Assembly (NCBI GenBank): GCA_937874515.1
Contig: CALNBV010000060.1
Location: 1-15,660 of the forward strand
Direction of reading: 5' to 3'
Origin: an uncultured Paenibacillaceae bacterium
GTDB taxonomy: Bacteria > Bacillota > Bacilli > Aneurinibacillales > Aneurinibacillaceae
DNA: 15,660 nucleotides
Shown here piece by piece: positions 7,061 to 13,490 of the stretch. The notes beneath the pieces were generated by a model, which did no database searches, was not told the DNA's origin, and worked only from the letters and a program-made list of their open reading frames with translations. Position 1 is the stretch's first letter. Every line of letters begins with the position of its first letter. The translations under genes were made by a program, and so were the position numbers.

Positions 7061-7089
7061 AATTTATCACAGGCAGAAAAAAAACGCAA
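7061..7089 (-). promoter_or_regulatory. Promoter of the Ser-Met-Ser tRNA operon
   Basis: On the minus strand TTGCGT (7089-7084) and TAAATT (7066-7061) are 17 nt apart. An A/T-rich stretch (about 7091-7123) directly upstream could act as an UP element, as is common at stable-RNA promoters. Its position before the first tRNA supports the call more than the modest consensus match. Confidence 0.6.
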
Positions 7090-7128
7090 CACTTTTTATA
7101 AAAATTTTTTAATCTTTTTTTTTACCGT

Positions 7129-7284
7129 TAAAGAAAACTTAGCTTCGACAAGCCTTTAAGGCGCAGATGAAGCCTTAGTTGCCCTTATACTATAAGAATT
7201 TTATAAATTCTTATAGTGAAAAAAAGTGCATCTTATGCCGCCCCCAATGCCTTCATGCTCGGCGCCAGAGCTAAGTTTTCTTTA
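7129..7284. mobile_element. MITE-like non-coding element with perfect 16-bp inverted ends
   Basis: TAAAGAAAACTTAGCT at 7129-7144 is repeated exactly in inverse at 7269-7284. If the outermost TA on each side is the target duplication, the element is 152 bp with TA duplications, as made by IS630/mariner-type transposases. In the middle is a strong hairpin (12-bp stem, 7189-7200 with 7206-7217, 5-nt loop). Smaller hairpins flank it: GCCTTTAAGGC at 7152-7162 and GCATCTTATGC at 7228-7238. The two arms share patches such as ATGAAG (7168) and CTTCAT (7251), so the whole can fold into a branched cruciform. There is no credible reading frame. It resembles dispersed repeats I recall from Bacillaceae genomes, but this is unverified. 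A structured RNA is the main alternative. Confidence 0.6.
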
Positions 7285-7368
7285 CCTCCAAACAATTCAT
7301 AAATTTACATAGGACACAAATACTAATGCTAGATTGTTAAGGGCCAAGAACCCTCATGGAGGAAACCG

Positions 7369-7587
7369 ATGTTTTGGATTATCATTCTCATTATAGGAAT
7401 CTTTATCTTTGAAGGCTATTTTCTTTTTTCCAAAAAACGTTGGAAGGAACTGATTATTGTAGGCATTATTTCAAGCCTCTCCCTATACTTTACACTGGCT
7501 CAAAATAATATCTTACCTAAATTAGAAATCATTGAAGCTTTGGATACCCTTTTTAAACCCATTTCAGATTTTGTTGGAGGTTTTTAA
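7369..7587 (+). CDS. Small membrane protein of unknown function
   Basis: The 72-residue product has GGAGG 6 nt before its ATG. It shows a hydrophobic N-terminal segment (about residues 2-20), a short basic patch (KKRWK) and a second hydrophobic segment (about 28-44). An amphipathic C-terminal part with Asp and Pro follows. The pattern fits a two-pass membrane protein. It lies 94 bp upstream of the ilvD start on the same strand with no terminator between, so co-transcription is possible. I do not recognise a family. Confidence 0.7.
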   Translation: MFWIIILIIGIFIFEGYFLFSKKRWKELIIVGIISSLSLYFTLAQNNILPKLEIIEALDTLFKPISDFVGGF

Positions 7588-7681
7588 CCTTCCTGGCAAT
7601 CCTAAAAAATATACAACCTTCACATTTAGTGATAAAATGAAGAGATAGTTTGAATGAAAGAAGTATGTGGAGGGATTGGTT

Positions 7682-9358
7682 TTGAGTAAATTACGCAGTG
7701 ATATGATCACGAAAGGCTTTGACAGGGCTCCACATCGTAGTCTGCTCCGGGCAGCCGGTGTGAAGGAAGAAGACTTCGGAAAACCTTTTATCGCAGTTGT
7801 TAACTCTTACATTGACATTATTCCAGGACACGTTCATCTACAAGAATTCGCAAAAGTAGTGAAAGAAGCAATTCGTGAAGCTGGCGGGGTTCCTTTTGAA
7901 TTCAATACCATCGGAGTGGATGATGGAATCGCTATGGGCCATATTGGCATGCGCTATTCCCTTCCTAGCCGGGAAATCATCGCAGATTCTGTTGAAACTG
8001 TCGTTGCTGCCCACTGGTTTGACGGGATGATCTGTATCCCGAACTGTGACAAAATTACCCCAGGTATGATGATGGCCGCTATGCGCTTAAACATCCCTAG
8101 TATTTTTGTTTCCGGTGGCCCAATGGCTGCAGGGAAAACTCCATCTGGCAAAAAACTTACCCTAACTTCCGTTTTTGAAGGGGTGGGCGCTCATCAAGCT
8201 GGACTAATCGATGACAAAAGTTTACTAGAAATAGAACAATACGGCTGTCCAACCTGTGGCTCTTGTTCCGGGATGTTTACTGCAAACTCCATGAACTGTT
8301 TAGCAGAGGCTCTTGGTCTTGCTCTTCCAGGCAACGGAACTATTTTAGCCATCGCTCCTGAACGCAAAGAATTGGCGAAACAAGCTGCGAAACAATTAAT
8401 GAACTTAATCGAAATGGATCTTAAACCCCGTGACATCATCACAGAAAAATCCATCGATAATGCCTTTGCATTGGATATGGCTCTTGGAGGTTCTACCAAT
8501 ACCGTTCTTCATACCCTTGCTATAGCTAATGAAGCAGGTGTTGACTATTCACTTGAAAGAATTAATGAAGTGGCGAAACGGGTTCCTCATTTAGCCAAAT
8601 TAGCTCCTGCTTCTGACTGGGCGATAGAAGACTTGGGTGCAGCAGGCGGCGTATCTGCTGTATTAAATGAGCTTTCTAAAAAAGAAGGCGCATTGCATCT
8701 TGATGCCATGACGGTTACTGGTAAAACCATCGGGGAAAACGCAGCAGGCCATGAAATCCTCAACACAGAATGTATCCATACATTGGATAATCCCTATTCC
8801 GAAAAAGGCGGACTTGCCATTCTTTATGGCAACCTGGCTCCAGACGGTGGCGTAATTAAAACCGGTGCTGTAGAAGCTGGCATTACGAAACACGAAGGAC
8901 CTGCCATTGTATTCGAATCTCAAGATGAAGCTCTTGAAGGAATTGCTAATGGCTCTGTAAAAGAAGGCCATGTAGTCATCATCCGCTATGAAGGACCAAA
9001 AGGCGGACCTGGCATGCCAGAAATGCTTGCGCCTACTTCTCAAATCATGGGGATGGGTCTTGGCACGAAAGTAGCCCTTGTAACCGACGGACGTTTCTCT
9101 GGCGCTTCCCGTGGAATCTCCATTGGACACGTTTCTCCTGAAGCTGCAGAAGGTGGCCCAATTGCTTTCATTGAAAACGGCGATATCGTATCCATTGATA
9201 TGGATGCACGTACCATTAATGTACAAGTATCTGATGAAGAATTAGAAAAACGGAAAGCCAACTGGAAAGGCTTTGAACCAAAAGTTAAAACCGGTTACCT
9301 TGCCCGTTACTCTAAACTAGTTACTTCCGCTTCTACTGGCGGCATTATGAAAATCTAA
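7682..9358 (+). CDS. ilvD: Dihydroxy-acid dehydratase IlvD
   Basis: IlvD converts 2,3-dihydroxy-isovalerate and -methylvalerate to the keto acids that become valine and isoleucine. The start is taken as TTG at 7682, 7 nt after GGAGGG. That gives 558 residues beginning MSKLRSDM; the upstream GTG at 7667 contains the ribosome site itself. Signatures include DDGIAMGHIGM (80-90), CIPNCDKITPGM with Cys122-Asp123-Lys124, GCPTCGSCSGMFTANS with Cys195, and GRFSGASRG (470-478) carrying the likely catalytic serine. Val-Asn at 40-41 occupies the place where plant-type [2Fe-2S] enzymes have a third cluster cysteine, as in E. coli IlvD. Two adjacent TAA stops end the gene. No T-box leader fits in the short upstream gap. 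No neighbouring ilv or leu genes are visible. Confidence 0.97.
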   Translation: MSKLRSDMITKGFDRAPHRSLLRAAGVKEEDFGKPFIAVVNSYIDIIPGHVHLQEFAKVVKEAIREAGGVPFEFNTIGVDDGIAMGHIGMRYSLPSREIIADSVETVVAAHWFDGMICIPNCDKITPGMMMAAMRLNIPSIFVSGGPMAAGKTPSGKKLTLTSVFEGVGAHQAGLIDDKSLLEIEQYGCPTCGSCSGMFTANSMNCLAEALGLALPGNGTILAIAPERKELAKQAAKQLMNLIEMDLKPRDIITEKSIDNAFALDMALGGSTNTVLHTLAIANEAGVDYSLERINEVAKRVPHLAKLAPASDWAIEDLGAAGGVSAVLNELSKKEGALHLDAMTVTGKTIGENAAGHEILNTECIHTLDNPYSEKGGLAILYGNLAPDGGVIKTGAVEAGITKHEGPAIVFESQDEALEGIANGSVKEGHVVIIRYEGPKGGPGMPEMLAPTSQIMGMGLGTKVALVTDGRFSGASRGISIGHVSPEAAEGGPIAFIENGDIVSIDMDARTINVQVSDEELEKRKANWKGFEPKVKTGYLARYSKLVTSASTGGIMKI

Positions 9359-9373
9359 TAAGATTCACATTGT

Positions 9374-9406
9374 AAAGGCGGTCTCCCCTTGTGGGAAACC
9401 GCCTTT
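9374..9406 (+). terminator. Terminator of ilvD
   Basis: AAAGGCGGT (9374-9382) pairs with ACCGCCTTT (9398-9406). Four further pairs inside follow one mismatch, and a T-rich run ATTTATTTTATT comes after. It starts 15 bp after the ilvD stop. Confidence 0.88.
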
Positions 9407-9408
9407 AT

Positions 9409-9633
9409 TTATTTTATTGATTTACACCCATTTGATCCAATAAGGCCATCTGTTTTTTCCTTTATTCCTACTCCCCATAAACGGATTGAATCTACATCAT
9501 TTACAGAGATTTTTTTATGAAGTTAATACTGTAATAAAGGCTTCACACTTGTCTCTTCAGGAGAAGTGGTACAAGCTGAAACAATCAATAAGAGTAATAA
9601 AACAACTGAAATGGTTATAAACTTTTTTCTCAT
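9409..9633 (-). pseudogene. Decayed small lipoprotein gene with in-frame stop
   Basis: From the ATG at 9633 the minus strand reads a lipoprotein signal peptide: MRKKF, a hydrophobic core, then the lipobox IVSAC with Cys21. It stops at a TAA (9525-9523) after 36 residues. The same frame then continues through a protein-like stretch (KKISVNDVDSIRLWGVGIKE) to a second TAA at 9411-9409, 74 codons in all. One base change would restore a 74-codon frame. The ribosome site is weak (AGGA 11 nt upstream). The C-terminal end probably has also been lost, since the frame ends abruptly beside the ilvD terminator. It could instead be a real 36-residue lipopeptide gene. The intact family is not recognised. 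Confidence 0.55.
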
Positions 9634-9804
9634 TTTGCCACGTCCTATCATAGGAACTAACAGATTTATCATATCAAAATCATTTGAAAATAAGATGGTC
9701 AATTCAATAGGGATTATGTAAATTTTGTAGCAGTATAAACAAACACTTTGTATTATAATGACATCAAAGATATTAACAAGACAAATTAAACAGGTGATCA
9801 GGAA

Positions 9805-10047
9805 ATGGATATGGTTCTATTAACAATTATTCAAGGGGTAATCTGGATTTTAATTGCCGTATTCGCATATTATATTTTCTATATCATTTTCTATATGATT
9901 AACCATTTGATCAAAAAAGTAGTAACCTACACTATTAGTGTAAAACGGGAAAAGACCATTTTAATATCCCTCTCTCTTATTTGTGCAGTGGCCTTTATTA
10001 TTGCCTTTATTAATAATTTATATGTTTACTTTGATTCAATCCCCTAA
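9805..10047 (+). CDS. Small two-pass membrane protein of unknown function
   Basis: The 80-residue product has two long hydrophobic segments: residues about 4-34, rich in Ile, Phe and Tyr, and 51-70. They are separated by a basic loop (IKKVVTYTISVKREK). The start has AGGTGA about 7 nt upstream; a second in-frame ATG two codons later is possible. A perfect TATAAT lies at 9754-9759, but no good -35 stands 17 nt before it. The gene is monocistronic, between the decayed lipoprotein gene and the iron-uptake operon, and converges on the latter. I do not recognise a family. Confidence 0.65.
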   Translation: MDMVLLTIIQGVIWILIAVFAYYIFYIIFYMINHLIKKVVTYTISVKREKTILISLSLICAVAFIIAFINNLYVYFDSIP

Positions 10048-10064
10048 TCCCTACCATTAACGAA

Positions 10065-10096
10065 AAGAGCCTGGAACATTAAAGTCCCAGGCTCTT
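10065..10096. terminator. Bidirectional hairpin between the small membrane gene and the feo operon
   Basis: AAGAGCCTGG (10065-10074) pairs with CCAGGCTCTT (10087-10096) around a 12-nt loop. Four As precede the stem base and a moderately T-rich stretch (TCATCTTATCTTT) follows. It lies 17 bp after the plus-strand gene and 10 bp after the last feo gene on the minus strand, so it can serve both. Confidence 0.75.
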
Positions 10097-10106
10097 CATC
10101 TTATCT

Positions 10107-10247
10107 TTACCCTCGTTTATTAGATGGACAACCATCCTTCAATGCACATGCGGTACATTTTCCTTGTTTGCTTTTTTTCACAAATCGGTAGAGGGTCCAG
10201 GCTGCATAGCTAAAAATCAAAGCACCAATCACAAGATCTGCTATCAT
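10107..10247 (-). CDS. FeoB-associated Cys-rich membrane protein
   Basis: This 46-residue product was read directly from the bases and is too short for most gene finders. It has one membrane segment (about residues 4-22), a basic stretch (RFVKKSKQGK) and the cysteine motif CTACALKDGC near the end. That layout matches the short Cys-rich proteins commonly found right after feoB in Firmicutes. The cysteines (31, 34 and 40) would lie next to the membrane and could bind ferrous iron or a metal cofactor, which is inference. The start lies 25 bp after the feoB stop. Its ribosome site is weak (GTGGG 8 nt upstream), so translation may be coupled to feoB. Confidence 0.85.
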   Translation of the reverse strand: MIADLVIGALIFSYAAWTLYRFVKKSKQGKCTACALKDGCPSNKRG

Positions 10248-10272
10248 TTTATCAACCCACTTTCCTTTACGT

Positions 10273-12276
10273 TCATGTTCCAATTCCTAGAAGCAAACCA
10301 ACCTGATAGAGAACCAAAGTTAGTAGATAAGCAGTAACTAGAGAAATCCCAATGGAAATCCACGTCCATTTTGCCGATCCGCTTTCTTTTTTAATCACTG
10401 CAATGGTAGCCAGACACGGAATATAAAGAAGAATGAATACCATCAAGCTATAGGCTTGTAAAGGTGTAAAAGCATGAACCAAAATCCCCTGTAAAGAAGC
10501 CATATCTCCTGACATATACAAAATGTTCATAGTGGATACTACCACTTCTTTGGCTAGAAATCCTGTTAACAAAGCCGCTCCTGCTTGCCAGGTACCAAAT
10601 CCCAATGGGCTAAATAGTGGGGAAATGAATCCACCAATGATTGCTAAATAACTTTCGGTCATGCGTACCTGAAATCCTGCTGGCCCTGTGGTACTCATTA
10701 ACCAGATCAGAACAGATCCACCAAAAATATAGGTCCCTGCTTTCCGCACAAACCCCTTCCCTTTTTCCCAGGTATGGCGAAATAATGATAGCCATTTTGG
10801 AAAACGATAAGGTGGTAACTCCACAAGAAAAACCGAGGCCCTTCCTTTGTTCATAAAGGGGGATAAAATCCGGGCCAGAATTAAGGCAACCCCAATACCA
10901 AGGAAGTAAAGAGAGAACACGACCATGGCCTGATTTCTCGCAAAAAATGCGCCTACAAATAAACTATATACGGATAGACGGGCAGAACATGACATCAAAG
11001 GTGTTAAAATAATGGTCAGCAACCGTTCCCCAGGCTGTTCAATGGTTCTTGCAGCCATGACACCAGGAACATTACAACCAAATCCAATAATCATAGGGAT
11101 AAAGGCTTTGCCATTCAGGCCGAAAAACTCCATTACCCGATCCATAACTATGGCAACCCGGGCCATATACCCGGAATCTTCTAATAAGGAAATAAAGAAA
11201 AATAGGATGAATATCTGGGGAACAAATACCAGCACCCCACCAACCCCGGCTACAATCCCTTTCAATACAAGGTCCTGCATGAATTGGGAGGTACCAACAG
11301 CCTGTAAGACCCATTGCAATCCAGTGGTAATGGGTCCTGTAATAATTCCATCAAGAATATCTGATAAAGGGCTCCCTACCCAATCAAAGGTCATTTTAAA
11401 TACAAGAAACATAAACAATAAAAACACAGGGACACCCAGTAACGGATGAGTCACTAAATGATCGATTTTTTCCGAAAAAGGAACCGCCTTCTTCGCAGAA
11501 TGAATCACAGCCTCCTGGCACAGTTCCTTAATCCATTGGGAACGCACCCGGCGAATCCAATGGGGAAGGGATGTTTCTCCCGTTTCTGCTTTTACTAATT
11601 TTTCTGTTTCCCCATACAATTCCTGCAAAAAAGCGGGGTCAATATGAGCTTCTAAATACTCCCGCACCATTTTATTGCCTTCAAAAAATTGAAGAGCAAG
11701 CCAGCGTAAGCCCTTGCCCGTCCATTTCTCTCCTATTTGCTGAATGGCTTCCTCTAATACCTTCCCATAATCCAAAACTAAAGGTTCCTGCTTGTCCTTC
11801 AATTGGGTTAAAGCGAGTGACAGTTGGTCACAACCCGTTCCCTTTCGCGCAATTACGGGATAAATAGGAACCTGCAATCCAGTAGTGAGGCGAGAAAGAT
11901 CAATCTCCATGCCTCTACTTTTTGCAACATCTAACATATTCAACCCTATAATCAGGGGTTTTCCATATTCTAATAGTTGAACGGTTAAATATAAATTACG
12001 TTCCAGTTGAGATGCATCGACAATATTCAAAATTCCTTGATACTCTTCTTCTAGCAAAAAGCGAGTGGCTACCCCTTCATCTTCTGATAGAGGACTGAGG
12101 GAATATACCCCTGGCAAATCTACTAATTGTGCAGATTTATCCTTTAAAACCCCCACTTTTTTCTCAACAGTAACACCCACCCAATTCCCAACATATTCAT
12201 AGGAACCGGTTAATTCATTAAAAAGAGAGGTCTTGCCCGTGTTCGGATTGCCTATTAATGCAAAGGTGGCAGTCAT
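10273..12276 (-). CDS. feoB: Ferrous iron transport protein FeoB
   Basis: FeoB is the inner-membrane GTP-binding importer of Fe(II). The 667-residue product starts with the G domain: G1 GNPNTGKT (9-16), G2 Thr36, G3 DLPG (53-56), G4 NMLD (113-116) and a G5-like ARKGTG (143-148). A helical linker region (about 165-270) and the membrane domain (from about 278) follow. Two Gate motifs carry cysteines expected on the iron path, GFGCNVPG with Cys401 and LMSCSARL with Cys430. FLAKEVVVSTM (573-583) is a further conserved block. Length and motifs are complete. The ATG overlaps the feoA stop by 4 bp (ATGA), which indicates coupled translation. No feoC is present; a Cys-rich small protein follows instead. 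Confidence 0.97.
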   Translation of the reverse strand: MTATFALIGNPNTGKTSLFNELTGSYEYVGNWVGVTVEKKVGVLKDKSAQLVDLPGVYSLSPLSEDEGVATRFLLEEEYQGILNIVDASQLERNLYLTVQLLEYGKPLIIGLNMLDVAKSRGMEIDLSRLTTGLQVPIYPVIARKGTGCDQLSLALTQLKDKQEPLVLDYGKVLEEAIQQIGEKWTGKGLRWLALQFFEGNKMVREYLEAHIDPAFLQELYGETEKLVKAETGETSLPHWIRRVRSQWIKELCQEAVIHSAKKAVPFSEKIDHLVTHPLLGVPVFLLFMFLVFKMTFDWVGSPLSDILDGIITGPITTGLQWVLQAVGTSQFMQDLVLKGIVAGVGGVLVFVPQIFILFFFISLLEDSGYMARVAIVMDRVMEFFGLNGKAFIPMIIGFGCNVPGVMAARTIEQPGERLLTIILTPLMSCSARLSVYSLFVGAFFARNQAMVVFSLYFLGIGVALILARILSPFMNKGRASVFLVELPPYRFPKWLSLFRHTWEKGKGFVRKAGTYIFGGSVLIWLMSTTGPAGFQVRMTESYLAIIGGFISPLFSPLGFGTWQAGAALLTGFLAKEVVVSTMNILYMSGDMASLQGILVHAFTPLQAYSLMVFILLYIPCLATIAVIKKESGSAKWTWISIGISLVTAYLLTLVLYQVGLLLGIGT

Positions 12277-12500
12277 ACACGTTCCACCCGTATTTTGTCT
12301 GCATCACTGCGTCGAATGCCAACCCATTGTCCCCCGGCTTCGATCATACAAGGTCCACCGAAAGGAAGGCTTCTTTTTAATTGGACAAGGGTTCCTTCCA
12401 TGATTCCCATGTCCAATAAACGACGCCGAACAACAGGAGTGACTAATTCCATATTAATGATTCTAGCCGGCTTTTCTTTACCGATTTGTGTTAGCGTCAT
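12273..12500 (-). CDS. feoA: Ferrous iron transport accessory protein FeoA
   Basis: FeoA is a small SH3-fold protein required with FeoB for Fe(II) uptake. From the ATG at 12500 it has 75 residues beginning MTLTQIGKEKPARI. It then shows RRRLLDMGIMEGTLVQLKRSLPFGGP, the typical FeoA core, and ends IRRSDADKIRVERV. The upstream in-frame GTG at 12509 is part of the ribosome site (AGAGGTGAGG), so I chose the ATG. It is the first gene of the operon, directly behind the Fur-controlled promoter. Confidence 0.93.
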   Translation of the reverse strand: MTLTQIGKEKPARIINMELVTPVVRRRLLDMGIMEGTLVQLKRSLPFGGPCMIEAGGQWVGIRRSDADKIRVERV

Positions 12501-12524
12501 CAACCTCACCTCTCATATGACAAC

Positions 12525-12539
12525 TGATAACAATTTTCA
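12525..12539. promoter_or_regulatory. Second Fur-type box, in the feoA leader
   Basis: TGATAACAATTTTCA matches the 7-1-7 Fur pattern TGATAAT-n-ATTATCA at 12 of 14 positions. Its centre lies 32 bp from the first box, about three helical turns, so it is on the same DNA face. It sits between the -10 element and the feoA start. Confidence 0.65.
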
Positions 12540-12550
12540 TCTATAAATTC

Positions 12551-12579
12551 ATTATATGAGAATGATTTTCAGTTGTAAA
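12551..12579 (-). promoter_or_regulatory. feo operon promoter
   Basis: On the minus strand TTTACA (12579-12574) and a perfect TATAAT (12556-12551) are exactly 17 nt apart. This is the best sigma-A promoter in the window. It lies within 11 bp of the stop of the upstream dehydrogenase gene. Confidence 0.8.
12557..12571. promoter_or_regulatory. Fur box filling the feo promoter spacer
   Basis: TGAGAATGATTTTCA matches TGATAAT-n-ATTATCA at 12 of 14 positions. It lies wholly inside the 17-nt spacer between the -35 and -10. Iron-loaded Fur bound here would block RNA polymerase, which fits an iron-uptake operon. The Fur assignment rests on pattern and context. Confidence 0.8.
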
Positions 12580-12589
12580 GTATGTATTT

Positions 12590-13468
12590 TTATGATTTCC
12601 CCGATTGCTGGAGAAGCTCGGCGAAAATGACGGCCATATCCTGGTTCCCCATGTCATGGTTTATGGCAGACTTATGGGTTTGGTAAGCAGCTGAAGTAGC
12701 TGGGAGTACTGCACCATTTTTTCTGGCTTCCTCAAGGATTAAGCCAAAATCTTTATGCATATGTTTTAAGGCAAACGCAGCGGGAAAATTTTCAGTAATC
12801 AAGGAATGGCGTTTAAACCCGAGAAAAGGAGAAGCAAGAGCGGACTGTTGCATCATGTCGATAATTTGAGGGCGATCTAGTCCAAATTTTTCGGCCAGGA
12901 TTAAGGATTCACAGATCCCTTGCATGGTCATGCCTAACATTAAGTTAATGACTAATTTCGCCCTGCTGCCTGCCCCATTTAATCCAAAATAATAACTTTC
13001 TTTTCCTAATACAGAAAAGATGTCTTTTAAGTTCTCATAAGCCTGAGATTCCCCACCAACAAGAACCAAGAGATTTCCACCTTCTGCAGCATTCACACTG
13101 CCAGATACAGGTGCATCCAGCATGGTGATTCCCATTTCTTTGGCCATTTCGGCAATCATAATGGAAGTCTCCGGGGACACCGTACTCATGTCCACTAATA
13201 AAGTAGGCTCTTCAATAAAATCTAATACCCCATCATCTGCAATCAAAATTTCTTTTAATGCCTCATCATTAGATAACATGGTAATGACTACATCTTTCCC
13301 TTTGACTACTTCTTCAATGGACTGGGCAACTTGTATTCCTTGTTCTTGCAAGGAAAGGGCACGTTCCGGGGTCCGATTGTACACCATCACTTCGTGTCCT
13401 GCCTGATATAAATTCCTGGCCATGGGCGAACCCATTTTCCCCAACCCAATAAAACCGATTTTTTTCAT
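12590..13468 (-). CDS. NAD(P)-dependent beta-hydroxyacid dehydrogenase (HIBADH/GarR/YkwC family)
   Basis: The 292-residue product, from the ATG at 13468 with GAGGAG upstream, has an N-terminal Rossmann fold with GLGKMGSPMARNL (8-20). The substrate-binding block DAPVSGSVNAAEGG lies at 117-130, and the catalytic GAGSRAKLVIN places Lys170 and Asn174. The C-terminal helical half includes KHMHKDFGL. These are the family marks of 3-hydroxyisobutyrate, tartronate-semialdehyde and glyoxylate/succinic-semialdehyde reductases; the substrate cannot be chosen from sequence. An in-frame ATG seven codons upstream contains the ribosome site and is unlikely. The gene begins 22 bp after the phosphodiesterase gene, so the two are probably co-transcribed. 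Confidence 0.9.
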   Translation of the reverse strand: MKKIGFIGLGKMGSPMARNLYQAGHEVMVYNRTPERALSLQEQGIQVAQSIEEVVKGKDVVITMLSNDEALKEILIADDGVLDFIEEPTLLVDMSTVSPETSIMIAEMAKEMGITMLDAPVSGSVNAAEGGNLLVLVGGESQAYENLKDIFSVLGKESYYFGLNGAGSRAKLVINLMLGMTMQGICESLILAEKFGLDRPQIIDMMQQSALASPFLGFKRHSLITENFPAAFALKHMHKDFGLILEEARKNGAVLPATSAAYQTHKSAINHDMGNQDMAVIFAELLQQSGKS

Positions 13469-13490
13469 GTAAAAACACTCCTCACCCATT

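Noticed and set aside
7129..7284. CRISPR repeat or known riboswitch
   Set aside because: There is no repeat-spacer periodicity and no aptamer core I recognise; the perfect outer inverted ends fit a MITE-like element better.
7588..7681. T-box or attenuator leader before ilvD
   Set aside because: The gap is under 100 bp, with no T-box sequence, specifier stem or terminator; ilvD probably uses ordinary promoter-level control.
8663..9226. Minus-strand open frame of 187 codons inside ilvD
   Set aside because: It is antisense to highly conserved ilvD sequence; long antisense frames are common in such codon-biased genes and no start signal is present.
11012..11449. Plus-strand open frame of 145 codons inside feoB
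   Set aside because: It is antisense to the membrane domain of feoB, with no recognisable protein features.
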